Source: DASYLJ01 sp964432595
Lineage (GTDB): Bacteria > Desulfobacterota > Binatia > DP-6
Assembly (NCBI GenBank): GCA_964432595.1
Contig: CAYSOF010000025.1
Location: 1 to 64,000 of the forward strand
Length of the DNA: 64,000 nt
Reading direction: 5' to 3'
The notes below the pieces were generated by a model. That model was given only the letters and a program-made list of their open reading frames with translations. It was not told where the DNA came from and ran no database searches. How positions within the stretch are numbered: position 1 is the first letter of the stretch; each line of letters begins with the position of its first letter. The translations under genes were made by a program, and so were the position numbers. Below are positions 9,053 to 17,022 of this stretch, piece after piece.

Positions 9053-10312
9053 ATGACGACGCGCGGCATCTACATGGACAACCACGCGACGACGCCCGTG
9101 GACCCGCGGGTGCTCGAGACGATGCTGCCCTACTTCGGCGACATCTTCGGGAACGCGGCGAGCCGCACCCACGGGTTCGGATGGGAGGCCGAGAAGGCCG
9201 TCGACACCGCACGCGAGCAAGTGGCCCGACTGATCGGCGCCCGGGCGAAGGACATCGTCTTCACCAGCGGCGCCACCGAGTCGGACAACCTGGCCATCAA
9301 GGGCGTCGTCGAGTTCTACCGCGACAAGGGCAACCACATCATCACCCAGGTCACCGAGCACAAGGCGGTGCTCGATTCGTGCCGGGCGCTCGAGCGCAAG
9401 GGCCTCGCGACCGTCACGTACCTGCCCGTCGACAAGTACGGCCAGATCGATCTCGACCAGCTGCGCGACGCGATCACCGACAAGACCGTCCTGATCTCGA
9501 TCATGTGGGCCAACAACGAGATCGGCACGATCCAGCCCATCGCCGAGATCGGCAAGATCGCCCGCGAGAAGGGCGTCCTGTTCCACACCGACGCCGTGCA
9601 GGGCATCGGTCACCTGCCGCTCGACGTCGATGCGATGCACGTCGACCTCCTCTCGCTGACGGCCCACAAGCTCTACGGTCCGAAGGGCGTCGGGGCGATC
9701 TACGTGCGCTCGAAGGGGCCTCGCGTGCGTCTCTCGCCGATCATCGACGGCGGCGGCCACGAGCGCGGCATGCGCTCCGGCACGCTGAACGTCCCCGGTA
9801 TCGTCGGGCTCGGTGCCGCCTGCGAGCTCGCCCGCGAGAGCATGGCCGACGAGTCGCAGCGCGTCCTCGGCCTGCGCGAACGCCTGCACGAGGCGATTTC
9901 GAAGGAGCTCGACGAGGTCTACCTGAACGGCCATCCGGTCCACCGGCTGCCGGGCAACCTCAACCTGAGCTTCGCCTTCGTCGAGGGCGAGTCGCTGCTG
10001 ATGGGGCTCAACGGCTCGGTCCATCCGATCGCGGCGTCCGCATCGATGGCGCCGATCGCCGTGTCGTCCGGATCGGCGTGCACGTCGGCCACGCTCGAGC
10101 CGTCCTACGTGCTGAAGGCGCTCGGCGTCGGCGAGGATCTGGCCCACACCTCCATCCGGTTCGGCCTCGGCCGCTTCAACACGGTCGAGGACGTCGACTA
10201 CGTCGCCGACCGGGTGATCAGCGAAGTGAAGCGATTGCGTGACCTCTCGCCGCTCTACGAGATGGCGAAGGAAGGCATCGATCTGAAGACGGTCTCCTGG
10301 CAGCGGGACTGA
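9053..10312 (+). CDS. iscS: Cysteine desulfurase IscS
   Basis: PLP-dependent enzyme that releases sulfur from cysteine for Fe-S assembly on IscU. It is a class V aminotransferase fold of 419 residues. The N-terminal YMDNHATTPVDPRV is typical of IscS. The PLP lysine is Lys206 in SLTAHKLYGPKG. The active-site loop SSGSACTSATLEPS carries the catalytic cysteine near residue 343, in the long mobile loop of group I desulfurases. The ATG at 9053 was chosen over an upstream in-frame TTG at 8936 because the latter would start before the promoter. It is the first gene of the isc operon, 17 bp before iscU. Confidence 0.96.
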   Translation: MTTRGIYMDNHATTPVDPRVLETMLPYFGDIFGNAASRTHGFGWEAEKAVDTAREQVARLIGARAKDIVFTSGATESDNLAIKGVVEFYRDKGNHIITQVTEHKAVLDSCRALERKGLATVTYLPVDKYGQIDLDQLRDAITDKTVLISIMWANNEIGTIQPIAEIGKIAREKGVLFHTDAVQGIGHLPLDVDAMHVDLLSLTAHKLYGPKGVGAIYVRSKGPRVRLSPIIDGGGHERGMRSGTLNVPGIVGLGAACELARESMADESQRVLGLRERLHEAISKELDEVYLNGHPVHRLPGNLNLSFAFVEGESLLMGLNGSVHPIAASASMAPIAVSSGSACTSATLEPSYVLKALGVGEDLAHTSIRFGLGRFNTVEDVDYVADRVISEVKRLRDLSPLYEMAKEGIDLKTVSWQRD

Positions 10313-10329
10313 CCGCAGGGGGAATTACG

Positions 10330-10755
10330 ATGGCGTACAGTGACAAGGTCCTCGACCACTATTCGAATCCGCGCAACGTCGGCTCGCTGCCGAAGGAAGA
10401 CGCCAACGTCGGTACCGGCGTGGTCGGCGCCCCGGAGTGCGGCGACGTCATGAAGCTGCAGCTGCGCATCAGCGACGCGGGCATCGTCGAGGACGCGAAG
10501 TTCAAGACGTTCGGCTGCGGCAGCGCGATCGCCAGCTCCAGCTACGTGACGGAGCTCGTGAAGGGCAAGACGGTCGACGAGGTGCTCGAGATCAAGAACA
10601 CCCATATCGTCCAGGAGCTGTCGCTGCCGCCGGTGAAGATCCACTGCTCGGTGCTCGCCGAGGACGGCATCAAGGCGGCGATCGCCGACTGGAAGAAGAA
10701 GCGCGGCACCGACGAGACCGAGGCCCCGGCGCCCGAGGCCGCGGCGGCGAAGTAG
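10330..10755 (+). CDS. iscU: Fe-S cluster scaffold IscU
   Basis: Scaffold on which [2Fe-2S] clusters are built before HscA/HscB-driven transfer. The three ligand cysteines are at the classical positions Cys37 (APECGDVM), Cys63 (FGCGSAI) and Cys106 (KIHCSVLA), with Asp39. The HscA recognition motif LPPVK is at residues 99-103. At 141 residues it is slightly longer than E. coli IscU, ending in a Lys/Ala/Glu-rich tail. A purine-rich ribosome-binding stretch precedes the ATG. Its neighbours iscS and iscA confirm the role. Confidence 0.97.
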   Translation: MAYSDKVLDHYSNPRNVGSLPKEDANVGTGVVGAPECGDVMKLQLRISDAGIVEDAKFKTFGCGSAIASSSYVTELVKGKTVDEVLEIKNTHIVQELSLPPVKIHCSVLAEDGIKAAIADWKKKRGTDETEAPAPEAAAAK

Positions 10756-10760
10756 GCTCG

Positions 10761-11087
10761 ATGCCATCGATCGGAATGACGGACCAGGCCGCGGCCAAGA
10801 TCCAGGCCCTGGTCGCCGAGAAGGGGCTCCCCGACGGGGGGCTCCGCGTGAAGGTCGTGGGCGGCGGCTGTTCGGGGCTCACCTACAAGATGGACCTCGA
10901 CCAGGTCCGCGACGGTGACAAGGTGTTCGAGCACGGCGGTGCGAAGCTCGTCGTCGACCGCAAGAGCTTCCTCTACTTGAACGGCACGATCCTCGACTAC
11001 ACGGACGAGCTGATGTCGTCCGGCTTCAACCTGCAGAACCCGAACGTGAAGCGGTCCTGCGGCTGCGGGTCGTCTTTCGGCGTCTGA
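10761..11087 (+). CDS. iscA: A-type Fe-S carrier IscA
   Basis: HesB/IscA family carrier of 108 residues. Three conserved ligand cysteines are visible: Cys37 in GGGCSGL, and Cys100 and Cys102 in the terminal SCGCGSSFGV. The spacing matches IscA (C-x62-C-x-C). The ATG at 10761 sits five bases after the iscU stop. It follows scaffold and desulfurase in the canonical isc order. An ErpA assignment is possible by fold alone, but the operon context favours IscA. Confidence 0.95.
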   Translation: MPSIGMTDQAAAKIQALVAEKGLPDGGLRVKVVGGGCSGLTYKMDLDQVRDGDKVFEHGGAKLVVDRKSFLYLNGTILDYTDELMSSGFNLQNPNVKRSCGCGSSFGV

Positions 11088-11116
11088 CGACGTTGGGCTC
11101 ATGCGCGGCGAGTGTG

Positions 11117-11761
11117 ATGCACGCGAACGGCAATACCGGCCAGCGCCAGTGCTGGCGATGCGAAGCCCCCGTGGGGCAGGCGCTCGTGTGCGTGCAGTGC
11201 GAGGCTCCGCAGCCCGTACCGCCCGGCGCTGACCTGTTCGCGCTGCTCGACCTGCCGCGCCGTCTGGTCGTCGACCGCGACGACCTCGAACGGCGCTGGC
11301 ACGAGGCGTCCCGCGCGCTGCATCCCGACCGGCATCAGACCGCCGGGACCCGCGACCAGGAGCTGAGCCTCGCCGCGAGCGCGGCGATCAACCGTGCCCA
11401 CCGCACGCTCCGCGATCCCATCGCGCGCGGCCGGTACTGGCTCGAGCTGCACGGCAACCCGCTCGGCGAGCGCAACAATGCCGTCCCGCCCACGCTGGCC
11501 GCGTTCGTCTTCGAGACGCAGGAAGAGCTGGAGGCGCTGCGCGAGTCGCCGCGCGATCCCGCCGTGCGCGGGCGCGTCGAGACGGCGCGCCGCGACGTGG
11601 CCGACCGCGTGTCGGCGCTGCAGGGAGCGCTCGTCGAGCGCTATGCGACGTGGAGCAACGCCGGTGCCCCGGCCGCGCTCGACGAGCTGAAGCGCGGGCT
11701 CTCGGAGCTGGCCTACCTGCGTACGCTGCTCGACGACGTCGAGACCGCACTGGAGGGCTGA
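11117..11761 (+). CDS. hscB: Co-chaperone HscB with N-terminal zinc-finger-like tetracysteine
   Basis: J-domain co-chaperone that delivers IscU to HscA and stimulates its ATPase. The J domain contains the HPD motif (ALHPDRH). The C-terminal helical half (DPIARGRYWLELHG onward) is the IscU-binding HSCB_C region. Unlike E. coli HscB, the N-terminus carries CWRC followed ten residues later by CVQC, an arrangement known from eukaryotic HSC20 and some bacterial HscB proteins. The ATG at 11117 gives 214 residues; an in-frame TTG at 11093 would add eight. Its stop lies next to the hscA TTG start. Confidence 0.93.
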   Translation: MHANGNTGQRQCWRCEAPVGQALVCVQCEAPQPVPPGADLFALLDLPRRLVVDRDDLERRWHEASRALHPDRHQTAGTRDQELSLAASAAINRAHRTLRDPIARGRYWLELHGNPLGERNNAVPPTLAAFVFETQEELEALRESPRDPAVRGRVETARRDVADRVSALQGALVERYATWSNAGAPAALDELKRGLSELAYLRTLLDDVETALEG

Positions 11762-11762
11762 G

Positions 11763-13571
11763 TTGGAGCGCATCGTCGGCATCGATCTGGGTACGACCAA
11801 CAGTCTCGTCGCGGTCCTCGGCGACGACGGCCCTCGCGTGCTCACCAACCCCGAGACGGGCGAGCGCCTGCTGCCGTCCGCGGTGTCGTTCCTGCCCGAC
11901 GGCCGCGTGATCGTCGGCCGCGACGCGCGCGCGATGGCCGCGGAGCGTCCGTTCGACACGATCCTGTCGGTGAAGCGCTTCATGGGCCTCGGCGTCGAGC
12001 ACGTGAGCGACGAGGACCGCCGCCGCTACCGGTTCGTCGAGGGACGGCCGGGCGTCGTGCGGTTCGCCGCCGGAGGGCGCGAGCTGACCGCACCGGAGAT
12101 CTCGGCGTACGTGCTGCGCGAGCTGAAGCGCTGGGCCGAGGCCGCGCTCGGCGGCCCCGTCACGCGTGCCGTCGTCACGGTGCCGGCGTACTTCAACGAC
12201 AGCCAGCGCCAGGCGACGAAGGACGCCGGACGGCTCGCCGGGCTCGACATACTCCGTCTCGTCAACGAGCCGACGGCGGCCGCGCTGGCCTACGGCCTCG
12301 ACAAGAACGCCGAGGGCGTCGTCGCCGTCTACGACCTCGGCGGCGGGACGTTCGACGTCTCGATCCTGAAGCTGCGTGGCGGCATCTTCGAGGTGCTCGC
12401 GACGAACGGCGACACGCGGCTCGGCGGGGACGACCTCGATACGCGCCTCGCCGATCTGCTGCTCGGCGACCTCCCGGCGGCGCTCCGCGACCACCCGCAG
12501 GTGCGTGCGCAGGTGCTCGCCCTGGCCGAGCGGACGAAGCGGACGCTCTCCGATCAGCAGCGGACCGACGTCGAGCTGGCGCTGCCGGACGGCACGCCGG
12601 TCCGCCGAACGATCACCCGCGAGGACTTCGAGACCCTGGTGCGCGACATCGTCGAGCGGACCAGCCGGCCGTGTCGTCAGGCGCTCAAGGACGCCGGCCT
12701 CGACGCGGCCGACGTCGGTGAGGTGGTCGCCGTCGGCGGCTCGACCCGCGTGCCGCTCGTCCGCCGGCACATGGAGACGCTCTTCGGACGGCCGCCCCTC
12801 GTCAGCATCGATCCGGACGAGGTCGTGGCGCTCGGCGCGGGCATCCAGGCGGGCATCCTGACCGGCGGCCGGCGCGACATGCTGCTCCTCGACGTCGTGC
12901 CGCTCTCGCTCGGCATCGAGACGATGGGCGGGGTGTTCACGCGGCTGATCGATCGGAACGTCACCATCCCCGTCGCCGTCCGCGAGAACTTCACGACCGC
13001 CGTCGACAACCAGACGTCGGTGGACGTGCACGTGCTGCAGGGCGAGCGCGAGCTGGCGTCGGACAACCGCAGCCTGGCGCGCTTCAGCATCCCCATCGAG
13101 CCGCTGCCGGCGGGCGTGCCACGCCTCGAGATGACCTTCCTCGTCGATGCGAACGGCATCCTCAGCGTCACCGCCAGCGACATGCGGACCGGACGCGAGC
13201 GTAGCATCGAGGTGAAGCCGTCGTACGGCATCACCGACGAGGAGATCGAGCGCATGCTCGAGGAGTCGTTCGACCACGCGGAGGACGACGTCATGCAGCG
13301 GCAGCTGCTCGAGTCGCGCGTCGATGCCGACGCCATCCTGCATGCGACCCGGCAGTCGCTCGCCACGCACGCGTCGCGACTGGAGCCGGGCGAGGGCGAG
13401 CGGATCGAGGCCGCCGTCGCCGCGCTGCAGGCGGCGCGCGACGGCACGGACCACATTCGCATCCGCGAGGCGTACGATACGTTGAGCACGACGACCGAGC
13501 CCTTCGCACAGCGGATCATGGACGCCGCGATCCACGACGCCGTCACGGGGCGGCCGCTCGAGGACATCTGA
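11763..13571 (+). CDS. hscA: Hsp70-type chaperone HscA
   Basis: Specialised Hsp70 that drives cluster release from IscU. Phosphate-1 motif GIDLGTTNS is at the N-terminus, then VPAYFNDSQRQATKDAG, then DLGGGTFDVSIL (phosphate 2). The substrate-binding domain begins around residue 385 (DVVPLSLGIETMGG) and a helical lid follows. At 602 residues it is shorter than DnaK and close to E. coli HscA (616); it lacks the DnaK acidic tail. The TTG start at 11763 immediately follows the hscB stop. The linker reads MLLLDVVPLSLG, as in HscA/DnaK. Confidence 0.95.
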   Translation: MERIVGIDLGTTNSLVAVLGDDGPRVLTNPETGERLLPSAVSFLPDGRVIVGRDARAMAAERPFDTILSVKRFMGLGVEHVSDEDRRRYRFVEGRPGVVRFAAGGRELTAPEISAYVLRELKRWAEAALGGPVTRAVVTVPAYFNDSQRQATKDAGRLAGLDILRLVNEPTAAALAYGLDKNAEGVVAVYDLGGGTFDVSILKLRGGIFEVLATNGDTRLGGDDLDTRLADLLLGDLPAALRDHPQVRAQVLALAERTKRTLSDQQRTDVELALPDGTPVRRTITREDFETLVRDIVERTSRPCRQALKDAGLDAADVGEVVAVGGSTRVPLVRRHMETLFGRPPLVSIDPDEVVALGAGIQAGILTGGRRDMLLLDVVPLSLGIETMGGVFTRLIDRNVTIPVAVRENFTTAVDNQTSVDVHVLQGERELASDNRSLARFSIPIEPLPAGVPRLEMTFLVDANGILSVTASDMRTGRERSIEVKPSYGITDEEIERMLEESFDHAEDDVMQRQLLESRVDADAILHATRQSLATHASRLEPGEGERIEAAVAALQAARDGTDHIRIREAYDTLSTTTEPFAQRIMDAAIHDAVTGRPLEDI

Positions 13572-13613
13572 GATGCACGTGCCTGGAGCGACTATGAGGA
13601 CTAAGGAGGGTCG

Positions 13614-14084
13614 ATGGCCTTCATGCAGGTGAGCCGCAAGGTGGACTACGCGCTCCGGGCCGTCATCCATCTCGCCAACGCCGAGGCGCACGGACGCACG
13701 TGCACGGTGGGCGAGATCGCCGAGCGCGAGCGCATGCCGCGGCAGTTCCTCGAGAAGATCGTTCAGCAGCTGATCCGCGAGGGGCTGGTCCGTTCGCGTC
13801 GGGGACCGCATGGGGGCTACGTCCTGGCCAGGCCCGCCGAAGAGGTCACTTTCCGGGACGTCATCGAGGCCCTGGAAGGGCCGATTTCGCTGAACGTCTG
13901 CGTCGGGGATCACCCCGACTGCTTCCTCCTGGGCGCCTGCGGCATGAACCGCATCTGGGCGGAGGGGCAGCGACGCGTGATGGACCTTTTCGAGTCCACC
14001 ACGATCGCGTCGGTCCGTCACCCGGTGCCGCCGTCCACGGTACCCCCGAAAAATCGTGAATACGGCACCGAGGAGGTCGTCTAA
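13614..14084 (+). CDS. iscR: Rrf2-family Fe-S-sensing transcriptional regulator (IscR-like)
   Basis: Winged-helix regulator of 156 residues. The N-terminal HTH (residues ~3-75) includes VSRKVDYALRAVIHLA and the wing GPHGGYVLARP, both typical of Rrf2. Three cysteines, Cys96, Cys103 and Cys109 (C-x6-C-x5-C), sit where IscR ligates a [2Fe-2S] cluster; E. coli IscR has C-x5-C-x5-C. A strong AAGGAGG precedes the ATG. In E. coli iscR is first in the operon; here it is behind hscA, so it would be fed by the iscS promoter, and its own operator may be the repeats at 8965-8996. Exact orthology to IscR versus another Rrf2 regulator is inferred. Confidence 0.88.
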   Translation: MAFMQVSRKVDYALRAVIHLANAEAHGRTCTVGEIAERERMPRQFLEKIVQQLIREGLVRSRRGPHGGYVLARPAEEVTFRDVIEALEGPISLNVCVGDHPDCFLLGACGMNRIWAEGQRRVMDLFESTTIASVRHPVPPSTVPPKNREYGTEEVV

Positions 14085-14089
14085 ACCGC

Positions 14090-14120
14090 CGTAACCGGAC
14101 CACAGGGCAAGTCGGTTACG
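14090..14120. promoter_or_regulatory. 8-bp perfect inverted repeat between iscR and the following gene
   Basis: CGTAACCG and CGGTTACG flank a 15-nt spacer in the 49-bp gap after the Rrf2 gene. No U-tract follows, so a terminator is unlikely. It could be an mRNA-processing hairpin or an operator for the downstream gene. Confidence 0.4.
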
Positions 14121-14133
14121 AGGGACAAAGCAC

Positions 14134-14553
14134 ATGAAAGATCGCGAGGACCAACAGGAAGATCGGATGGGTGGAGGGTTGTTCGCACCGGATACATTGC
14201 TGCCTTCGCAGTACTTCGATCGCGTGCGCCGGGGCGGCGAGTACGATGGTGAGCGCCGCCTGATGGTCGCAGTGCTCGAGGACGCGGTGGACGTCTACCG
14301 CAAGCAGGTCGGCGCCACCGACCACCGCCGGCGTCAAATGTTCACCGACGCCGAGGCGTGGATCGAGGATACCGATCGCACGTGGATCTTCTCGTTCGAG
14401 AACATCTGCGACGTGCTCGGGATCGATGCCGGGTACCTGCGCAACGGCCTCCGGGCATACAAGAAGCAGGCGGGTGGTGACCGCGGCCGGGTCGTGCAAC
14501 TGCGCCCCGAGGCCCTGACGCCCGAGACCGTTCGCAAGGCGAACGCATCCTGA
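14134..14553 (+). CDS. Conserved uncharacterised protein, possible HTH, in isc operon
   Basis: I do not recognise a characterised family. The 139-residue product is soluble, with no signal peptide or membrane segment. The central part is helical (LMVAVLEDAVDVYRKQV). It then has TWIFSFENICDVLGIDAGYLRNGL, rendered here as two motifs: WIFSFENICDVLGID and AGYLRNGLRAY. The spacing of these short helices resembles a DNA-binding helix-turn-helix, which is inference. It sits 49 bp after the Rrf2 regulator, without an obvious promoter of its own and before the terminator at 14570-14612, so it probably belongs to the isc transcript. A regulatory role is plausible but unproven. Confidence 0.75.
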   Translation: MKDREDQQEDRMGGGLFAPDTLLPSQYFDRVRRGGEYDGERRLMVAVLEDAVDVYRKQVGATDHRRRQMFTDAEAWIEDTDRTWIFSFENICDVLGIDAGYLRNGLRAYKKQAGGDRGRVVQLRPEALTPETVRKANAS

Positions 14554-14569
14554 CACCGGAACTTCCGAG

Positions 14570-14612
14570 GGCGACGGTCGGCGCAGGACGCCGTCCGTCG
14601 CCTTCGTCTTTT
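14570..14612 (+). terminator. Intrinsic terminator of the isc operon
   Basis: GGCGACGG (14570-14577) pairs perfectly with CCGTCGCC (14595-14602). Inside, GGCG and CGCC form a second stem around CAGGA. The run TTCGTCTTTT follows at once. It lies 17 bp after the stop of the 139-residue gene. Confidence 0.8.
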
Positions 14613-14638
14613 GGGGCGAGGTGGTGAGGGCAAGGACG

Positions 14639-15217
14639 ATGCGGGGGGCAGCACCGATGCGATGGCCGGGGGCACCCGGTTACTGGGGACGGGAGTTCGT
14701 CGAGCCGCGCGTGCGCGTGATCGTCGCCGACCAGCTCGGCGTCGAGATGGACGCGTTGGCGCCCGACGTGTCGCTGATCGAGGACCTGGCGGCCGATTCG
14801 CTCGACCTGGTCGAGCTGTCGCTCGCGCTCGAGAGCGAGTTCGGCGTCGCGCTGGGCGAGGCCGATGTCCAGGCCGTGCGCACGTACCGCGACCTCGTCG
14901 ATCTCGTGGTGACCGCCACGCGCGGCGGCCGCGAGCGGGACGAGCTGGCGGCGTTCGTGCGGTCGGTGGTGGTGTCCGGCACGGGCGAGCGGCGTCGCGA
15001 GGTGCGCAGGGCCGCGTGGCTCACGCCCTACGAGGCCGAGTCGATCGCCGCCGACGCGCTCGGCGCCGGCCGCGGTGCGCGTCTGGAGGTGACGGTGGCC
15101 CAGGCGACGACCGAGGAGCTCGCGCGTGTCGAGGGCTGCTTCGCGTGGCTCGTCGAGCGCGGCGTCGACCTGTCGGTCCATCGCGAGCGCCCAGCGGATC
15201 GTCGCTCCATCGCCTGA
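14639..15217 (+). CDS. Acyl-carrier-protein-like protein with long C-terminal extension
   Basis: Residues ~20-95 form a phosphopantetheine-carrier domain. The motif LAADSLDLVEL places the predicted modified serine at Ser54, and the flanking helices match ACP (VRVIVADQLGV; EFGVALGEADV). About 90 further residues follow that I cannot assign (WLTPYEAESIAADALGAG and onward). Stand-alone ACPs are about 80 residues, so the tail is unusual. No fatty-acid or polyketide gene is nearby, so the acyl chain and partner are unknown. Start choice is uncertain: GTG 14621, ATG 14639 and ATG 14657 are all in frame; 14639 has a GAGGG at suitable spacing. Confidence 0.75.
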   Translation: MRGAAPMRWPGAPGYWGREFVEPRVRVIVADQLGVEMDALAPDVSLIEDLAADSLDLVELSLALESEFGVALGEADVQAVRTYRDLVDLVVTATRGGRERDELAAFVRSVVVSGTGERRREVRRAAWLTPYEAESIAADALGAGRGARLEVTVAQATTEELARVEGCFAWLVERGVDLSVHRERPADRRSIA

Positions 15218-15262
15218 GGCCGCGCTTCCGGCGGGTGGGGCCATGGGCTACAGTCCCGCGCC

Positions 15263-15538
15263 GTGCCGCTCCGCTCGACGATTCCCTGCCCCGGGTGCGG
15301 GCAGCCGCTCGTGCGGAAGCCGGGCGGTCGCTGCCCCGGATGTGGGGTGGCCGTCGGCCGCCACGTGCAGGCGGCGCGCGACCGTGAGGAGCGCATCGAG
15401 CGCGTGGTCGCGGTCATCGGGACGGTTGCGGTGGTGGCGGTCTTCGCCATGACGGCGGGCCTCGGGATGGTCGAAGGGATCGCCGCCTACGCGGGCGCGG
15501 GCGCTCTGATGTTCTGGCTCGCACGAAAGAGCTTTTGA
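15263..15538 (+). CDS. Small zinc-ribbon membrane protein
   Basis: Protein of 91 residues. Two CPGC motifs near residues 9-12 and 24-27 form a predicted zinc ribbon (CPGCGQPLVRKPGGRCPGCG). A charged helix follows (RDREERIERV), then a hydrophobic stretch of about 40 residues that could form one or two membrane helices (VVAVIGTVAVVAVFAMTAG; GIAAYAGAGALMFWLA). The GTG start is inferred from the upstream spacing. It overlaps the aminopeptidase region by TTGA. The function is unknown. Confidence 0.6.
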   Translation: MPLRSTIPCPGCGQPLVRKPGGRCPGCGVAVGRHVQAARDREERIERVVAVIGTVAVVAVFAMTAGLGMVEGIAAYAGAGALMFWLARKSF

Positions 15539-15540
15539 AG

Positions 15541-17022
15541 ATGGGAGCGACGATGACGACGCTGCGTGCGGTGAAGGGTGGGGCGGCTGGAACGAAGGCC
15601 GATCTGATGGTGGTGCCGGTGCCCGACGCCGGCCTGGCGGCGGCACTGCGGCCCTTCGGCCGTCTCGCGAACGTCCTGACACGACGGGCGCGCGAGGCCG
15701 ACTTCCGCGGCCGCGCCGAGGACGCGCTCGTGCATCAGGGCGACGGCGGCACGGTGATGCTGCTCGGGCTGGGCAACGGCGATGGATCCCTCGACGGCTG
15801 GCGTCGGGTGGGAGCGCGCGCACGACGCGAGGCAGAGCGGCTCGGCGCGAAGCGCGTCGCCGTATGGCTCGGCGCGCACGCCGCGCGCGGGGAGGTGCTG
15901 GCGGCGGTCCCCGAGGGCTTCCTGCTCGCCGGCTATCGGTTCGACCGCTACCGTTCCGAGGCCCGCGCGTCGCGCGTCGACTCGCTCGCGCTCGTGAGCG
16001 ACGTCATGCCGAAGCCTGCGGTCACCCGCCCGCTGCTCAACGGCGCGTCGAGCCTCGGAGCCGCCGTCTACGGCGCGCGCGATCTCGTGAACGAGCCGCC
16101 GTCGATCGCGACGCCGCGCTTTCTCGCCGAGCACGCGCGCGCCATCGCGGCGCAGTCGAAGCGCATCTCGGTCGACGTCTGGGACCCGAAGCGCATCGCA
16201 AAGGAAGGTCTCGCCGGCCTGCAGGCGGTCGCGCGCGGGAGCCATGAGGAGCCGCGCTTCATCACGCTGCGCTACGCCGGCGCGGCGCCGCGCCGCCGCG
16301 TCGCGATCGTGGGCAAGGGCATCACGTTCGACTCGGGCGGCCTGTCGCTCAAGCCGGCGAAGTCCATGGAGACCATGAAGTACGACATGGCCGGCGCGGC
16401 GGCCGTGATGGGTACGATCGCCGCCGTCGCGGCGCTGGAGCTCCCGCTCGAGGTGACGGCGTACGCGCCCGCCACCGAGAACCTCCCGGGCGGACGCGCG
16501 CAGAAGCCCGGCGACGTCATCCGCTACGCGAACGGCCGCACCGTCGAGGTGCTCAATACCGACGCCGAGGGCCGTCTGGTCCTCGCCGACGCGCTCGTGC
16601 TGGCCAGCCGCGAGCAGCCCGACCTCATCATCGACCTGGCGACGTTGACGGGCGCGGCGCGCATCGCGCTCGGCTCGCAGTACGCCTGCATCCTCGGCTC
16701 GGACCAGACGCTCGTCGACGGCCTCGTGGCAGCTGGCCGTACCGCGGGCGAGGCGTGCTGGCAGTTGCCGCTCGTGCGCGAGTACCGCGACGACCTGAAG
16801 AGCCCGATCGCGGATCTCAAGAACGTCGGCGGCGGCGAGGCCGGGACGATCACCGCGGCGCTGTTTCTCGCCGAGTTCGTCGGCGGCGTGCCGTGGGCGC
16901 ACCTCGACATCGCCGGGCCGGCGTACGCCGAGAAGGAGATGCCGCTCGCCCCGCGCGGCGCCACCGGCTACGGCGTGCGTCTGCTGACGCAGTTCCTGCG
17001 CGACCTGGCCAGCGGCTCCTAG
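15541..17022 (+). CDS. pepA: Leucyl aminopeptidase (M17 family)
   Basis: Cytosolic dizinc or dimanganese exopeptidase removing N-terminal residues from peptides. The catalytic C-terminal domain contains KGITFDSGGLSLKP, with the metal-binding Asp, then YDMAGAA and the family signature NTDAEGRLVLADAL near residue 340. The N-terminal macro-like domain is divergent, as usual. The length of about 493 residues is typical. Starts at TTG 15535, ATG 15541 or ATG 15553 are possible. The gene converges with the NnrU-like gene and the two coding regions overlap by four bases. Confidence 0.93.
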   Translation: MGATMTTLRAVKGGAAGTKADLMVVPVPDAGLAAALRPFGRLANVLTRRAREADFRGRAEDALVHQGDGGTVMLLGLGNGDGSLDGWRRVGARARREAERLGAKRVAVWLGAHAARGEVLAAVPEGFLLAGYRFDRYRSEARASRVDSLALVSDVMPKPAVTRPLLNGASSLGAAVYGARDLVNEPPSIATPRFLAEHARAIAAQSKRISVDVWDPKRIAKEGLAGLQAVARGSHEEPRFITLRYAGAAPRRRVAIVGKGITFDSGGLSLKPAKSMETMKYDMAGAAAVMGTIAAVAALELPLEVTAYAPATENLPGGRAQKPGDVIRYANGRTVEVLNTDAEGRLVLADALVLASREQPDLIIDLATLTGAARIALGSQYACILGSDQTLVDGLVAAGRTAGEACWQLPLVREYRDDLKSPIADLKNVGGGEAGTITAALFLAEFVGGVPWAHLDIAGPAYAEKEMPLAPRGATGYGVRLLTQFLRDLASGS

